A stretch of 64,000 nt of DNA from Planctomycetia bacterium (lineage in GTDB: Bacteria; Planctomycetota; Phycisphaerae; UBA1845; Fen-1342). The position numbers and the translations under genes are program-made. The notes beneath the pieces are model-generated. The model was not told where the DNA came from and searched no databases. It saw only the letters and a program-made list of their open reading frames with translations. Location of the stretch: the NCBI GenBank assembly GCA_015709575.1, contig CP054190.1, positions 310,001 through 374,000 on the forward strand, given 5' to 3'. This document shows positions 1 to 9,799 of the stretch, in pieces; position 1 is the first letter of the stretch; each line of letters opens with the position of its first letter.

Positions 1-162
1 GAACAGCGGGCGATACTGGCGATTCGCTTCAATCACCAGCACGTGCGCGCCGTCAGCGCGCGCGCTATGCGACACAGGTTCATGAGCAGCAGTGCCATGG
101 GGGTCGGCGGGAGTGACACGGGGCGGCGGCCGCGGGGTGGAGAGGCGCGTCTCTTCGTTCAT
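1..162 (-). CDS. 5' end of a leftward gene, product unknown (partial)
   Basis: Only the first 54 codons are inside the window, starting at ATG 160-162 and open to the left edge. About 37 Pro/Arg-rich residues come first, then VLVIEANRQYRPLF, which looks like the first beta-strand and turn of a receiver-type or Rossmann-like domain. A classical receiver would have two or three acidic residues after that strand; only one is visible, so the assignment is a guess. It is divergent from the TMTC-like gene, with about 120 bp between the two starts. Confidence 0.45.
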   Translation of the reverse strand, partial: MNEETRLSTPRPPPRVTPADPHGTAAHEPVSHSARADGAHVLVIEANRQYRPLF

Positions 163-283
163 GCGGACATTCTATCCGCCGGTGCGGCCGACCCGCGGTG
201 CGGCCGACGCACGCGGGTATCATCCGCATGGAATCGCCCTTTTCGGTCAGACGGAGCCACTCGCGCAGCCGCAGGAGCGAGCA

Positions 284-2509
284 TTGAGCGACTCACATCG
301 GCCCGTCACGCGGTTCGCGCTGCTGCCGGCCGCGGCCCTGATCCTGCTCTCCACGATCACCTACGCGCCATCGCTCGTACCGGAACGCCTGTGGGATGAC
401 AACGAGCTGGTCTTCAACAACGCCCATGTCCGCCGCCCGGGCGGGCTGACGCAGCTCTGGACCTCCGGCGAGCTGCTCGACTATTACCCGCTGACGTGGA
501 CGAGCTTCTGGGCGGAGTGGCGGCTGTGGGGGGAAAATCCGGTCGGATACCGCGCGACGAATCTCGCGCTGCACGCCCTCGCCACGCTGTTGCTCTGGCG
601 GGTGCTGCTGCGATTGGGAGTGCCGGCGGCATGGTTCGGGGCGGCGCTGTTTGCCGTTCATCCCGTCTGCGTCGCGTCGGTGGCCTGGATCAGCCAGCGA
701 AAGAACACGCTGTCGATGGTGTTTTTTCTGCTTAGTGCGCTGGCGTGGATCCGCGCCTCAGCCGCAACGGCGGCGGATGACGCGGCGGCGGCGCCGCCGA
801 AGCCGATCGGCAGTGCGTCGAGATCGCGCGGATCCAAAGCCGGCGCTGGACAGCTTTCGGCAGGCCAGGTCGGCGGCACGTGGGGATGGTGGGTCCTGTC
901 CATCGCCGCTTATGCCGCCGCGATGCTCAGCAAGGTATCGGTCGTCATGCTGCCGGCCGTGTTGCTGGCGATCCGATTCGTGCAACGGGGACGTTTCGCG
1001 CGGCGGGATGTTGCCGCGATTGCGCCGTTTGTCGTGATTGGCGCGATTCTGGCGGCCGTGGGCGTGCATTATCAACAGGCCAACGCGATTGGCACCGAGA
1101 TCGTCCGCCCGGAGGGTCTGCTTTCACGGATCGCGTCCGTCGGCTGGGTGGTATGGTTCTATTTCCGCACGGCTCTGCTGCCCACGGACCTGGCGATGGT
1201 CTATCCGCGCTGGGATGTGAACCCGGCGCAACTGATGCACTGGCTGCCGCTCGCAGCACTGGTCGCGGCGCTCCTGCTGCAATGGCGAGCGCGCCACGGT
1301 CTTGTCGGCCGCGCGCCGCTCTTCGCGACGGCGTACGTGATCGTGATCCTCGCGCCGGTGCTCGGCTTGGCGAGCATGGCCTATTCGCGCATCTCGCTCG
1401 TATCCGATCATCTGCAACATCTGGCGATTCCGGGCGTCACGGCGCTGGCGGCGTGGGGGCTGGGGACGGCGCTGCGCGGTGCGGCGGCCGCGCGATCGGC
1501 CGCGCTGGTCGCGGCGACCGGCGTGCTGATCGTCTTCGGCGGACTGACCTGGCAGCGGGCGGCGCTGTTCGGCGTTCAGGAGCGGCTGTGGGAGGAAAAC
1601 GTCCGCCGCCATCCGCAGGCGTGGATGGCCCACCAGAATCTCGGCGCGGTGCGCCTGATTGCCGGGCGGCTGGACGAGGCCGAGCCGCACATTCGCAAGG
1701 CAATCGAGCTGCGTCCCGGCTTCGGAGCGGCGCACGCGAACCTGGGCGTGCTGCGAGCACGACAGGGGCGCATTGCCGACGCCAAATCGGCGTTAAACGA
1801 AGCAATTCGGCTCAATCCGCGACACGCGGCGGCGCACCGCTCGCTGGGCGAGCTGGCACGTAGCGAGGATCGTCACTCCGACGCGGCGGCCAGCTTTGCG
1901 CGAGTGGTGGAGTTGTCGCCGCACGACACCTCGGCCTACAACGCGCTGGGGGCCTCGCTGGTTGCGGCGGGCCGTGCGGCCGAGGCGGTCAGCGTGCTGC
2001 GCACGGCGACTCGACAGGATCCGCTGGGGGCCACGATCCGCTTCAACCTCGGCTATGCGCTGGAGTTGACAGAGCGGATCGACGACGCGATCGCCGAGTA
2101 TCGTGAAGCGGTGCGCCTCGCGCCGCAGGATCACGCCTCCTGGCATCGGCTGGCGGTGCTGCTGGCCACGCGCAGCGGCGCGACGGAGGCCGACGTCGCC
2201 GAGGCGATGGAGTGCTCGACGCGCGCCGTGGAGCGCGGCGGCGAGAATGAGGCGGAAATCCTCTACGATCACTCGTGCCTGCTGGCGATGCTGCGGCGTG
2301 AGGCGGAGGCGCGTTCGTTCGCCGAGCGTGCGTATCGCGTGGCGCGGGCGCGCGGGGATGCGGTGCAGATCGCCCGGATCGAGGCGGAGATTCCGGGAAT
2401 TCGCGAGGCGCTCGCGCCGGAACGGGGGAGCGCGACGCAGCCGGCAGATGCAGCCTGGGGTTCGACGCAGCCGGCAGAAGCCGGTTCGGAATCCTCGCAG
2501 CAGCCTTGA
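284..2509 (+). CDS. TMTC-like polytopic membrane protein with C-terminal TPRs
   Basis: 741 residues from a TTG start at 284, chosen because AGGAG lies 6 nt upstream and the next residues lead straight into the first membrane helix. Residues 1 to about 430 are a chain of hydrophobic helices. An acidic pair (RLWDDNELVFNN, about 36-47) lies in the first loop, and WISQRKNTLSM follows a helix. This layout matches the GT-C fold of TMTC-type protein O-mannosyltransferases. Residues about 440-690 are TPR units (for example AWMAHQNLGAVRLIAGRLDE). The tail has short repeats of the type TQPADA. The family suggests lipid-linked sugar transfer on the outer membrane face, but substrate and activity are unknown. 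A second relative lies at 42.9-44.9 kb. Confidence 0.75.
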   Translation: MSDSHRPVTRFALLPAAALILLSTITYAPSLVPERLWDDNELVFNNAHVRRPGGLTQLWTSGELLDYYPLTWTSFWAEWRLWGENPVGYRATNLALHALATLLLWRVLLRLGVPAAWFGAALFAVHPVCVASVAWISQRKNTLSMVFFLLSALAWIRASAATAADDAAAAPPKPIGSASRSRGSKAGAGQLSAGQVGGTWGWWVLSIAAYAAAMLSKVSVVMLPAVLLAIRFVQRGRFARRDVAAIAPFVVIGAILAAVGVHYQQANAIGTEIVRPEGLLSRIASVGWVVWFYFRTALLPTDLAMVYPRWDVNPAQLMHWLPLAALVAALLLQWRARHGLVGRAPLFATAYVIVILAPVLGLASMAYSRISLVSDHLQHLAIPGVTALAAWGLGTALRGAAAARSAALVAATGVLIVFGGLTWQRAALFGVQERLWEENVRRHPQAWMAHQNLGAVRLIAGRLDEAEPHIRKAIELRPGFGAAHANLGVLRARQGRIADAKSALNEAIRLNPRHAAAHRSLGELARSEDRHSDAAASFARVVELSPHDTSAYNALGASLVAAGRAAEAVSVLRTATRQDPLGATIRFNLGYALELTERIDDAIAEYREAVRLAPQDHASWHRLAVLLATRSGATEADVAEAMECSTRAVERGGENEAEILYDHSCLLAMLRREAEARSFAERAYRVARARGDAVQIARIEAEIPGIREALAPERGSATQPADAAWGSTQPAEAGSESSQQP

Positions 2510-2601
2510 GAAGGGTGGGAGCGCGGGGCGCGCATGGAGTCCTGAGTATCCACGTCCCAAGCCCCACACTGGGCCGCGTCGGTTGGTCGGAGGCAATCGG
2601 T

Positions 2602-3189
2602 TCAGGCGCGGCGTGGCTCGAACAGCAGGATGCCCTCACCCGCCAGATCGACCCGCCAATCGTGCGTTGCGGCCAGCGGCGCGGCAAGCATCTCGATGGA
2701 CACATCCGGCACGACCAGGGCGGCGTGGCCGCCGCGCTCCAGCGCGCCGGGTGTAAATGCCGGATTGTGCGGGTCGGCGACGACGCGAATGTCGTCGCAA
2801 GCGATCACGTCGGTCGGTGGACGGTGGCGGGCGATCAGGCGCAGCTCTTCGGCCAGTGGAAAGCGATGCTCGGGCCGGCAGGGGTAGCCGTAGTGGTCAG
2901 GGAAATGCGCGTCGAGCCAGAAGAAGGTCGGGCCGCTGAGCCGGGGCAGGATTTCGCGCAAAAACGCGATCGAATCGGCGTGATGGAGCGAAACGCGCGG
3001 GTTCTGCGCAAATCTGCGGCAGGCCGCGTCATGGACGTGCTCCATCAGGTCGCAGGAGTAGACGTGCTCGAAGCCGCAGTCGAGGGCGGATTGGACGCTG
3101 TCGCCGAAGTGTGTGCCGGTTTCGACGAAGTTGCGCAGGGCGTATTGTCGGCGGAGGGCGTCGACGTCGAGGTCATGAATGCAGGACAT
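2602..3189 (-). CDS. Class I SAM-dependent methyltransferase-like protein
   Basis: 195 residues. The N-terminal half has a Rossmann methyltransferase pattern: FVETGTHFGDSV (about 21-32) resembles the glycine-containing SAM loop, VYSCDL is the acidic end of strand 2, and HADSIAFLREIL with FFWLDAHF follow as the later strands. Proteins of this type are often found beside glycosyltransferase and polysaccharide genes, where acceptors are usually unknown. It converges on the TMTC-like gene, with 92 bp between the stops. A GGAG lies 11 nt before the ATG, a rather long spacing. No substrate can be assigned. Confidence 0.55.
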   Translation of the reverse strand: MSCIHDLDVDALRRQYALRNFVETGTHFGDSVQSALDCGFEHVYSCDLMEHVHDAACRRFAQNPRVSLHHADSIAFLREILPRLSGPTFFWLDAHFPDHYGYPCRPEHRFPLAEELRLIARHRPPTDVIACDDIRVVADPHNPAFTPGALERGGHAALVVPDVSIEMLAAPLAATHDWRVDLAGEGILLFEPRRA

Positions 3190-3637
3190 GGTCGGCGGCG
3201 CTCCGCTGGTGACAATGTGGGCGGCGCGGCCGCGCAGCCTGCGGTCTGCTATCGACCGAACGGGCCAGCCGGATTCACGGGGGATCCCCGGGTGCGTCGC
3301 GCCTTCGGTCGTAGGCGGGACCGAGTGGGCACGACGGGACTGCGCCGTTGATGACGCCGCGGTCGTCTCTTTGCGCTAACGTCGGATTGGACCCGGGGGG
3401 GGCTGGTAATGCGGCGGGTTGGGTGGGTGCCGATAACCCTGGGTCGATGCGTAAGCGGTTGAACCGGCGGGGCGTGATGCGAAATAATCGGGAAATTCGT
3501 TAGTAATCACGAAATCTGTCGCTTACCGTCCAAATGGGCGGAAAGTACAGGCGCCCGGCGCTTGAATTCCGCTTCAGTTGGTGTGAGACGCGCGAAGGTT
3601 CGCCTTCGCGTGCGAATGACCACTTCCCGGAGTCACC
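3190..3637. other. Intergenic region with a 5'-UTR hairpin
   Basis: About 450 bp between the divergent methyltransferase-like gene and the giant repeat protein. No convincing ORF. The middle (3490-3540) is less GC-rich than its surroundings and probably holds promoters, but I could not fix -10/-35 pairs. The only clear structure is the hairpin at 3591-3610. Confidence 0.5.
3591..3610 (+). promoter_or_regulatory. Perfect hairpin with TTCG loop upstream of giant exported protein
   Basis: CGCGAAGG (3591-3598), loop TTCG, CCTTCGCG (3603-3610): an 8-bp perfect stem. It is 18 nt before the GGAG ribosome binding site (3629-3632) and 27 nt before the ATG at 3638. No T-run follows, so it is not an intrinsic terminator. 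It could stabilise the mRNA 5' end or control translation. Confidence 0.5.
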
Positions 3638-6600
3638 ATGTCATCGTTTCGCCGCCGGGTTGGTAGCACGGTTCAGTTGTTCGTTGGCGCGTTTCGCGGC
3701 ATCGGCGTGGCGGTGATCCTGTTCATCGGGCTCGTTCTCGGGGCGCGTGCGACCGATGCCGCGGATTTTCCCGAGGTGGAGCCGAACAGCCGGCACGCCG
3801 ACGCCAACGCGGTGACGCTGGCGTGCAACGACACGATCAGCGGGACGTCGACGGGATCGAGCTTTGGGGCGACGTCGGCGCTGGGGTCGGCGGACTTCTT
3901 CCGCATAAAGACCGCCGCGGCGCCGTTGGGCATATACGAACACCGCCTGACGCTATTCACGACCGCCGGTTTCGGACACAGCACGGCGATCAACGGGCTG
4001 CCGCAATCGGGTGGCGTGATCAACACCGGCTCCTTCACCACCGCCCAGGCGGGAGCACCGGCGACATCGCCGCCGCGCCTCGTGTCGGCGTGGTACGGAT
4101 TCGGCAAACAGGAAGAGGTGTATTACCGCGTCAACGGCAGCAGCACGACCACGGCGGCGTATTTAGCGCAATTGACGTGTACGCCGGTCACGCCGACGGC
4201 GGGTCCGGTCCTGCTGGCCGGCGATATCACGATCACGACTGCCGGACAGGGGCACACGACCAATACGGATATGTGGGTGTATGACGCGAATCTGGACGCT
4301 GTAGCGGGTTACGGCAACGACAACGATCTGGCCGGCGGCGTGACGCAATCGACACTGACGCGGAGTTTTGCGCCGGGCACCTACTATCTGGCCATCTCTG
4401 TAGCGAATCTCGCGAATAACCTGCCTTCTACCGGGCCGAACGAGGGGAATCAGAACGGCGTCGTGCTCGATTTCCCCAACGCGGTGACGTCCAACTCACT
4501 TTCGTTTCCGACGAACTGCTCGGTCTCCTTCATCGACGGGATCGGCGCCAACCCGGTTGCGCTGTCCACCGCGGTCGGATTCCACGTACTGTGGGTTCAG
4601 TTCAGCGTGGTCGCCGGCGACGCGTGCTGTCTCGGCGCGTCGTGCTTTCAGACGTTCGCAGCCGGGTGCGCGGCGGCCAACGGGGTGTTCCTGGGAGCGG
4701 GAACAAGCTGCGGCTCGCCGTCCTGCCCGGTCTACGAGATCGAGGCGAATGAGAGCAAGGCGACCGCGACGCCGGTGAACGCGACCAGCTTCAGCGGGAT
4801 CACGACGGGCGCGTCGACCTCGACGCCGGGGGACGGCTCAGCCGATTACTGGCGCTTCACCAGCGCGGCGACATTGATCGGGCCATGGCGGCACCGATTG
4901 ATCCTGACCAGTGCGACGCCGGGACACACCATGGCGATTCGGGGGCTGTCGCAGTCGGTAAGCGTGATCGACCCGCTGTCGGATGTCGCGCTTCAGACCA
5001 GCAGCACCGCCACTACGCCGCAGCGGTTTGTGCAGTGGTACAGCCTGGGCCCACCGAGCGACCTGTATGTCCGCGTGAACGGGACGGCCGCAACGACGGC
5101 GCCGTATGTGGTGACGTATGAAGTGGAGCCACCTTCGACGACGGTATATCCGGACGCGCTTCGAGAGGGGCCGATCACGATCTCGACGGTGGGACAGGGG
5201 CATTCCACCGACACCGATCTGTGGGTCTATGACAGTCAGTTCAACCCGATCGTGGACTTCGGGAATGACGATGAGCCGGCTGGTTCGACGCTTCAATCGC
5301 GGCTGACGCGGACGTTTGCACCCGGAACCTACTTCCTGGCGATCAGCAACTTCAACGTGGCCAATTCGCTGGCCAGCCCTGCGGATGACGACTTCCGGAG
5401 CGGCGCCGTGACCGACTTCGCCGGTGTCGCGGTGAACAGCAGCGTGTCGGCGCCGCTGACGATCAACGTGCAGATCACGGACACGGTGGGCGGCGGCGGC
5501 ATCCCGTTGGCGAAAGATGGACCATTCGACATCCGCTGGGTGATGTTCGTCGTGTCAGAACTGGGGGAGTGCTGCGTCGGCAGCGTGTGTTCGGAAAGGA
5601 CGCAGGAGGAGTGCCGCACGGCGGGCGGATACTTCTATGGGTATGGCACGACGTGCGTGCAGGTGCAGTGCCCGCCGGTGCCGGAGGTGGAGTCGAACAG
5701 CACCAAGGCCTTGGCGCAGGTGGTGGCGCTCTCGTGCAACGGATCGATTGGCGGAACAAGCACCGGCGCCGCCAGCGGATCGACAGCCGCCTCGTGGGAT
5801 TACTTCCGCATCGAGACACCGGCTGCGCCATTGGGCATTTATCGCCATCGCCTCGAGTACGCCACCACTGGGCCGAGTTGCAATCAGCACACGGTGACCC
5901 TGCGCGGCCTGACGCAGAGCGGTGGGATTATCAACGCGGGGTCTGACGCGCAATTGCAGGCGGGGGCGGGTGTGGATTGCGTGTCGCGCTTCTCGCAATG
6001 GTACGGTTTCGGAAAACAGGAGTGGATGTACTACCGAGTGGCGGGCAACACCTCGACCACGGGGAATTACACGGCGACGCTGCGGTGCGAGCCGGTGACG
6101 CCGATCGAGGGGCCGGTGCTGCGGGCCGGCAACATCACCATCGCGCGTTCAGGGCACGTGACAAACACTGATTTCTGGGTGTATGACGCGAACCTCGATC
6201 CGATCGCGGGCTTCGGCAATGACGAGCCGAACTCGCTGGCGCGGACGTTTTTCCTCACGGGCACCTACTATCTGGCAGTTTCAGACACGAACCTGGCGAA
6301 CAATCTCGCGAGCAACATGGCGGATGAGTTCTTCGGCGGCGGCCCAGTGACGGATTCTGCCGGCGCGGTGGTGGGGGGCAGCAGCGCTTCCGGTGTGAAC
6401 CTGACAATGTCCTTCACGGACTCGCTGGGAACGGACGTCGTCGCGGCGACCAAGGAAGGGCCGTTCGACGTGGTGTGGATCCGATTCACGGTGGACGCCT
6501 TCGGCGCGTGCTGCATCGGTGGATCGTGCGAGATCGAGGCGTCGTCAACCTGTGCAGCGACCGGCGGCTTGTTCTTCGGAGCAGACACCCTGTGCGCGGC

Positions 6601-9600
6601 GGTCGATTGCCCGGACTTCAACGAAGTCGAGCCGAACAGTGTCAAGTCCCAGGCCACGGCGGTGACGCTGGGTTGTGGCGGCACGTTCGGCGGCGTGACC
6701 ACGGGCAGTACCAATGGGACGGGGATTGCGTCACAGGGTTCGGCGGACTACTGGCGCGTCAAGACGGCGCCGCTGCCGCTTGGAAAGGTGTGGCGGCACC
6801 GGCTGGTGCTGCACAGCGACACGCCCGGGCACAACATCTGGCTGCTGGGGCTGCTTCAGAACAACGGCGTGATCGACACAGCGTCGAACGCCGCCATTCA
6901 ACTGAGCAGCGCGGCGACCACGCCGCCACGATTCATCCAGTGGTACAGCTTCGGACGCGAAGAGGAAGTCTATTGCTACGTCACCGGCACGGCCGGGACG
7001 ACCGCCCCGTACATCGTCACGCACGAGTGCGAGCCGGTGACGATCGTGGATGCCGGCGCATTCCGACCGGGATCAATCACAATCACGACGATCGGGCAGG
7101 GTCACACCACGGACACGGACCTTTGGGTTTATGGCGGCGGCTTCGGGCCGATCCTGGACTACGGTAATGACGACGCCGGCGGCGGACTCGGAAGCTCACT
7201 GACGCGAACCTACGGAGCCCCGGGCACGTTTTACCTGGCCATTTCGCGCTACAACCTGGCGAACAACCTCGCCAGCCCGGCCGATGATCAGCACCGCAAC
7301 GGAGCGGTGCTGGAACTGCCGGACGCGGTGCTGTGCAGTTCAACCGTGTCGCCCGTTCCGCTGAACGTCGCGTTCACCGATTCGGCTGAGACGGTGCCCG
7401 TGCCGCTGACCACCAGCACGCCCTATGAGGTGATGTGGGTGCGGTTCGAGGTGGCCGATCCGGGCGCGTGCTGCACGGCGAGCGGCGCGGCTTGTTCGAT
7501 CCAGATGCCCGACGATTGCCGTGCCATGGGCGGGTATTTCCTCGGGGAGGGCTCGAGCTGCGGCTTCAGCGGGAGTTGCGACGTCGATGTCGAGGTCGAG
7601 CCGAACGACACGAAGGCGGCGGCCCAGCTGACGATGCTGCCGGAATGCTCACCCGGCGGTATTGCGCTGATCGTTGCGGCCGGCTATTCCCAGGGCGACT
7701 CCAGCGCCACGCCGGGCGCGGAATCGGCGGACTACTGGCGCTTCCGCGTTCCTGCATCGACCGGTATCAGGCAGTACACCATTTTCCTGACCTCTAGACG
7801 TGCGGAGCACAAGATTTCGCTGCTCGGCCTTGCTCAGGAAGGCGGCGTGATCGACGTCGGGTCCGAGGCGATCCAGATGGACGGCACGTCGTTCAGTGGC
7901 ATGAGTCCGACAGTCCGATGGTACGGGTTTGGCCGGCAGGAGGAAGTGGTCATCAAGGTGACGGGCACGCCGGGGTCCGTCGATCCGTATTTGTTGTGGT
8001 ACTACTGCGACCCGGTCATCGTCCATGACTCGTTCATGTCGTTGGCGGAGGGACCGATCACGATCGAAACGTTCTCGGCCGGAAACTCGCTCGACACGGA
8101 CATCTGGCTGTTCGACTCGAGTCTGAACGCCCTTCCCGATGCCGGAAACGACGACGGGCCCGGCGGGGCAGCGCCGGGCAGCCTGCTGACGAGGAGTCTC
8201 GCGGTCGGCTCATACCTGCTCGCCATCAGCGAACGCAACTTGGCCGTCGCCCATCCGAGTCCTGCGGATGACCTGTTCCGCGACGGCCTCGTGGCGGACT
8301 CGCCGGATTGGGTTGCAGGCGGAGGGCGGCCGGACTTCGCGAACACGCCGATCACGGTGCGGTTCACGGACGGAGTCGGTCAATTCCCCGTTGCGACCGC
8401 CGTCTTCGGCCAGCGCCAGGTGCGCTGGGTCCAGTTCTACGTGGTCCCGACCGGCGCCTGCTGCGTCGACGAGGCGTGTTCGTTCATGCGCCAAAGCGAC
8501 TGTGCTTTCAACGGCGGCTACTACTTCGGCGACGGATCGACCTGCCCGGTCATCTGCCCGGTCGTGGAGGCCGAGCCGAACGAGACCAAGGCGACCGCGA
8601 CGGCGGTGCAGCTTGACTGCGGTGAGTCGATCGGCGGACGTTCATCCGGAGCCGTGACGAGCGGCGGCGGGACAAACTCGCTGGACACGTTCCGTATCCA
8701 GACGACGGCCGCACCGCTGGGCATCTACCGGCATCGGCTGCTCTACCACAGCGCCGGGTACACGGGCGCCACGCCGGTGACGCACACGCCGTCGCTGCGC
8801 GGCCGTACGCAAACCGGCGGCGTGATCAACACTACCTCTGACACTGCGATTCAGACCGGCAGCACTGCCACGTCGCCGCCGCGCTACACGCAGTGGTACG
8901 GCTTCGGCAAAGAGGAGTCGATCTTTTTCCGCGTCACGGGGTCGAGCGCCCTGCCGTACAACTACACGGCCGTGCTGGACTGCGCCGCGGTGGAGCCGAT
9001 CGAAGGGCCGACGCTGCTGGCCGGGCCGATCACCATCGCCCGGGCGGGACACACGACCAATACGGACTTCTGGGTGTACGACGCCAACTACAACGCGATT
9101 CCCGATTTCGGGAATGACAATCCCGACACGCTGACGCGCACCTTCGCGCCCGGCACGTACGTGCTTGCAATTTCGAACTCGAACCTCGCCAACAACCAGC
9201 CGGCGGCGACCGGCGATACCAACCTGACCGCCGGCGTGACGGACTTCGCCGACGCGCTGGTGAACAGCAGCAACTCGGTCAACCTGGACGTATCGACGCG
9301 CTTCACGGATGCCGCCGCTGCGCAGGACGTAGCGGCGACGAAGGTATCGCCGTTTGACGTCGTGTTTATCCGCTTCACCGTCGTGCCGGTCGGCGCGTGC
9401 TGCGCGGCGGATCAATCCTGCCAGGTCACTTCGTCGGTCGGATGCGCCGGGATCGGCGGTACGTACGAGGGTGACGGAAGTGTGTGTACGCCGTCGCCTT
9501 GTGCGGCGCCGTGCCTGGCGGGCGACGCGAACTGTGACGGATCGGTGAACAACTTTGACATCGACCCGTTCGTGCAGGGCGTGCTGGATCCGAGCGCGAG

Positions 9601-9766
9601 CGTTGCGCCGGCGGCGTACCTGACGCTCGGCGGCACGCAGGAGTGCTGGGATCAGCGGCTCTGCTGGGGCGACGTCAACCGCGACCTGGCGCTCAACAAT
9701 TTCGACATCGACCCGTTCGTGGCGTGCCTGATCTCGACGCCGCCGGCCGGAGAACCGTGTCCATAG
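3638..9766 (+). CDS. Giant exported protein: six ~315-residue repeats plus dockerin-like pair
   Basis: 2042 residues with ATG at 3638 and GGAG 5 nt upstream. A hydrophobic segment at about 20-40 ending near ARATDAAD is a likely signal peptide. Six tandem units follow. Each starts with a motif like EVEPNSTKA, then has a beta-rich region with QWYGFGKQEE, GHTTNTDFWVYDA and PGTYYLAIS blocks, and ends in a Cys-rich block beginning GACC or its variant. EVEPN-type starts and the paired Cys block are common in planctomycete secreted proteins. The last about 90 residues have two dockerin-like loops, each with NNFDIDPFV. Function is unknown; the build suggests a surface or extracellular structural protein, possibly anchored through the dockerin part. 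No frameshift or degenerate unit was seen. Confidence 0.85.
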   Translation: MSSFRRRVGSTVQLFVGAFRGIGVAVILFIGLVLGARATDAADFPEVEPNSRHADANAVTLACNDTISGTSTGSSFGATSALGSADFFRIKTAAAPLGIYEHRLTLFTTAGFGHSTAINGLPQSGGVINTGSFTTAQAGAPATSPPRLVSAWYGFGKQEEVYYRVNGSSTTTAAYLAQLTCTPVTPTAGPVLLAGDITITTAGQGHTTNTDMWVYDANLDAVAGYGNDNDLAGGVTQSTLTRSFAPGTYYLAISVANLANNLPSTGPNEGNQNGVVLDFPNAVTSNSLSFPTNCSVSFIDGIGANPVALSTAVGFHVLWVQFSVVAGDACCLGASCFQTFAAGCAAANGVFLGAGTSCGSPSCPVYEIEANESKATATPVNATSFSGITTGASTSTPGDGSADYWRFTSAATLIGPWRHRLILTSATPGHTMAIRGLSQSVSVIDPLSDVALQTSSTATTPQRFVQWYSLGPPSDLYVRVNGTAATTAPYVVTYEVEPPSTTVYPDALREGPITISTVGQGHSTDTDLWVYDSQFNPIVDFGNDDEPAGSTLQSRLTRTFAPGTYFLAISNFNVANSLASPADDDFRSGAVTDFAGVAVNSSVSAPLTINVQITDTVGGGGIPLAKDGPFDIRWVMFVVSELGECCVGSVCSERTQEECRTAGGYFYGYGTTCVQVQCPPVPEVESNSTKALAQVVALSCNGSIGGTSTGAASGSTAASWDYFRIETPAAPLGIYRHRLEYATTGPSCNQHTVTLRGLTQSGGIINAGSDAQLQAGAGVDCVSRFSQWYGFGKQEWMYYRVAGNTSTTGNYTATLRCEPVTPIEGPVLRAGNITIARSGHVTNTDFWVYDANLDPIAGFGNDEPNSLARTFFLTGTYYLAVSDTNLANNLASNMADEFFGGGPVTDSAGAVVGGSSASGVNLTMSFTDSLGTDVVAATKEGPFDVVWIRFTVDAFGACCIGGSCEIEASSTCAATGGLFFGADTLCAAVDCPDFNEVEPNSVKSQATAVTLGCGGTFGGVTTGSTNGTGIASQGSADYWRVKTAPLPLGKVWRHRLVLHSDTPGHNIWLLGLLQNNGVIDTASNAAIQLSSAATTPPRFIQWYSFGREEEVYCYVTGTAGTTAPYIVTHECEPVTIVDAGAFRPGSITITTIGQGHTTDTDLWVYGGGFGPILDYGNDDAGGGLGSSLTRTYGAPGTFYLAISRYNLANNLASPADDQHRNGAVLELPDAVLCSSTVSPVPLNVAFTDSAETVPVPLTTSTPYEVMWVRFEVADPGACCTASGAACSIQMPDDCRAMGGYFLGEGSSCGFSGSCDVDVEVEPNDTKAAAQLTMLPECSPGGIALIVAAGYSQGDSSATPGAESADYWRFRVPASTGIRQYTIFLTSRRAEHKISLLGLAQEGGVIDVGSEAIQMDGTSFSGMSPTVRWYGFGRQEEVVIKVTGTPGSVDPYLLWYYCDPVIVHDSFMSLAEGPITIETFSAGNSLDTDIWLFDSSLNALPDAGNDDGPGGAAPGSLLTRSLAVGSYLLAISERNLAVAHPSPADDLFRDGLVADSPDWVAGGGRPDFANTPITVRFTDGVGQFPVATAVFGQRQVRWVQFYVVPTGACCVDEACSFMRQSDCAFNGGYYFGDGSTCPVICPVVEAEPNETKATATAVQLDCGESIGGRSSGAVTSGGGTNSLDTFRIQTTAAPLGIYRHRLLYHSAGYTGATPVTHTPSLRGRTQTGGVINTTSDTAIQTGSTATSPPRYTQWYGFGKEESIFFRVTGSSALPYNYTAVLDCAAVEPIEGPTLLAGPITIARAGHTTNTDFWVYDANYNAIPDFGNDNPDTLTRTFAPGTYVLAISNSNLANNQPAATGDTNLTAGVTDFADALVNSSNSVNLDVSTRFTDAAAAQDVAATKVSPFDVVFIRFTVVPVGACCAADQSCQVTSSVGCAGIGGTYEGDGSVCTPSPCAAPCLAGDANCDGSVNNFDIDPFVQGVLDPSASVAPAAYLTLGGTQECWDQRLCWGDVNRDLALNNFDIDPFVACLISTPPAGEPCP
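3769..9510 (+). repeat. Six tandem coding repeats, about 940-970 bp each
   Basis: Unit starts, taken at the EVEPN-like codons, lie near 3772, 4735, 5683, 6622, 7590 and 8564. Spacing is therefore about 940-970 bp. The protein blocks are clearly related, but the DNA copies have diverged, so the duplication is old rather than a recent tandem expansion or an assembly artefact. Confidence 0.8.
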
Positions 9767-9799
9767 CCGCCACGCGGGAGCGGCTTCGGCGGCGCGCGG

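Noticed and set aside
9767-9799. Possible bidirectional terminator between the giant repeat gene and the receiver/PPDK_N gene
   Set aside because: GC-rich partial complementarity only; no T-run on either strand.
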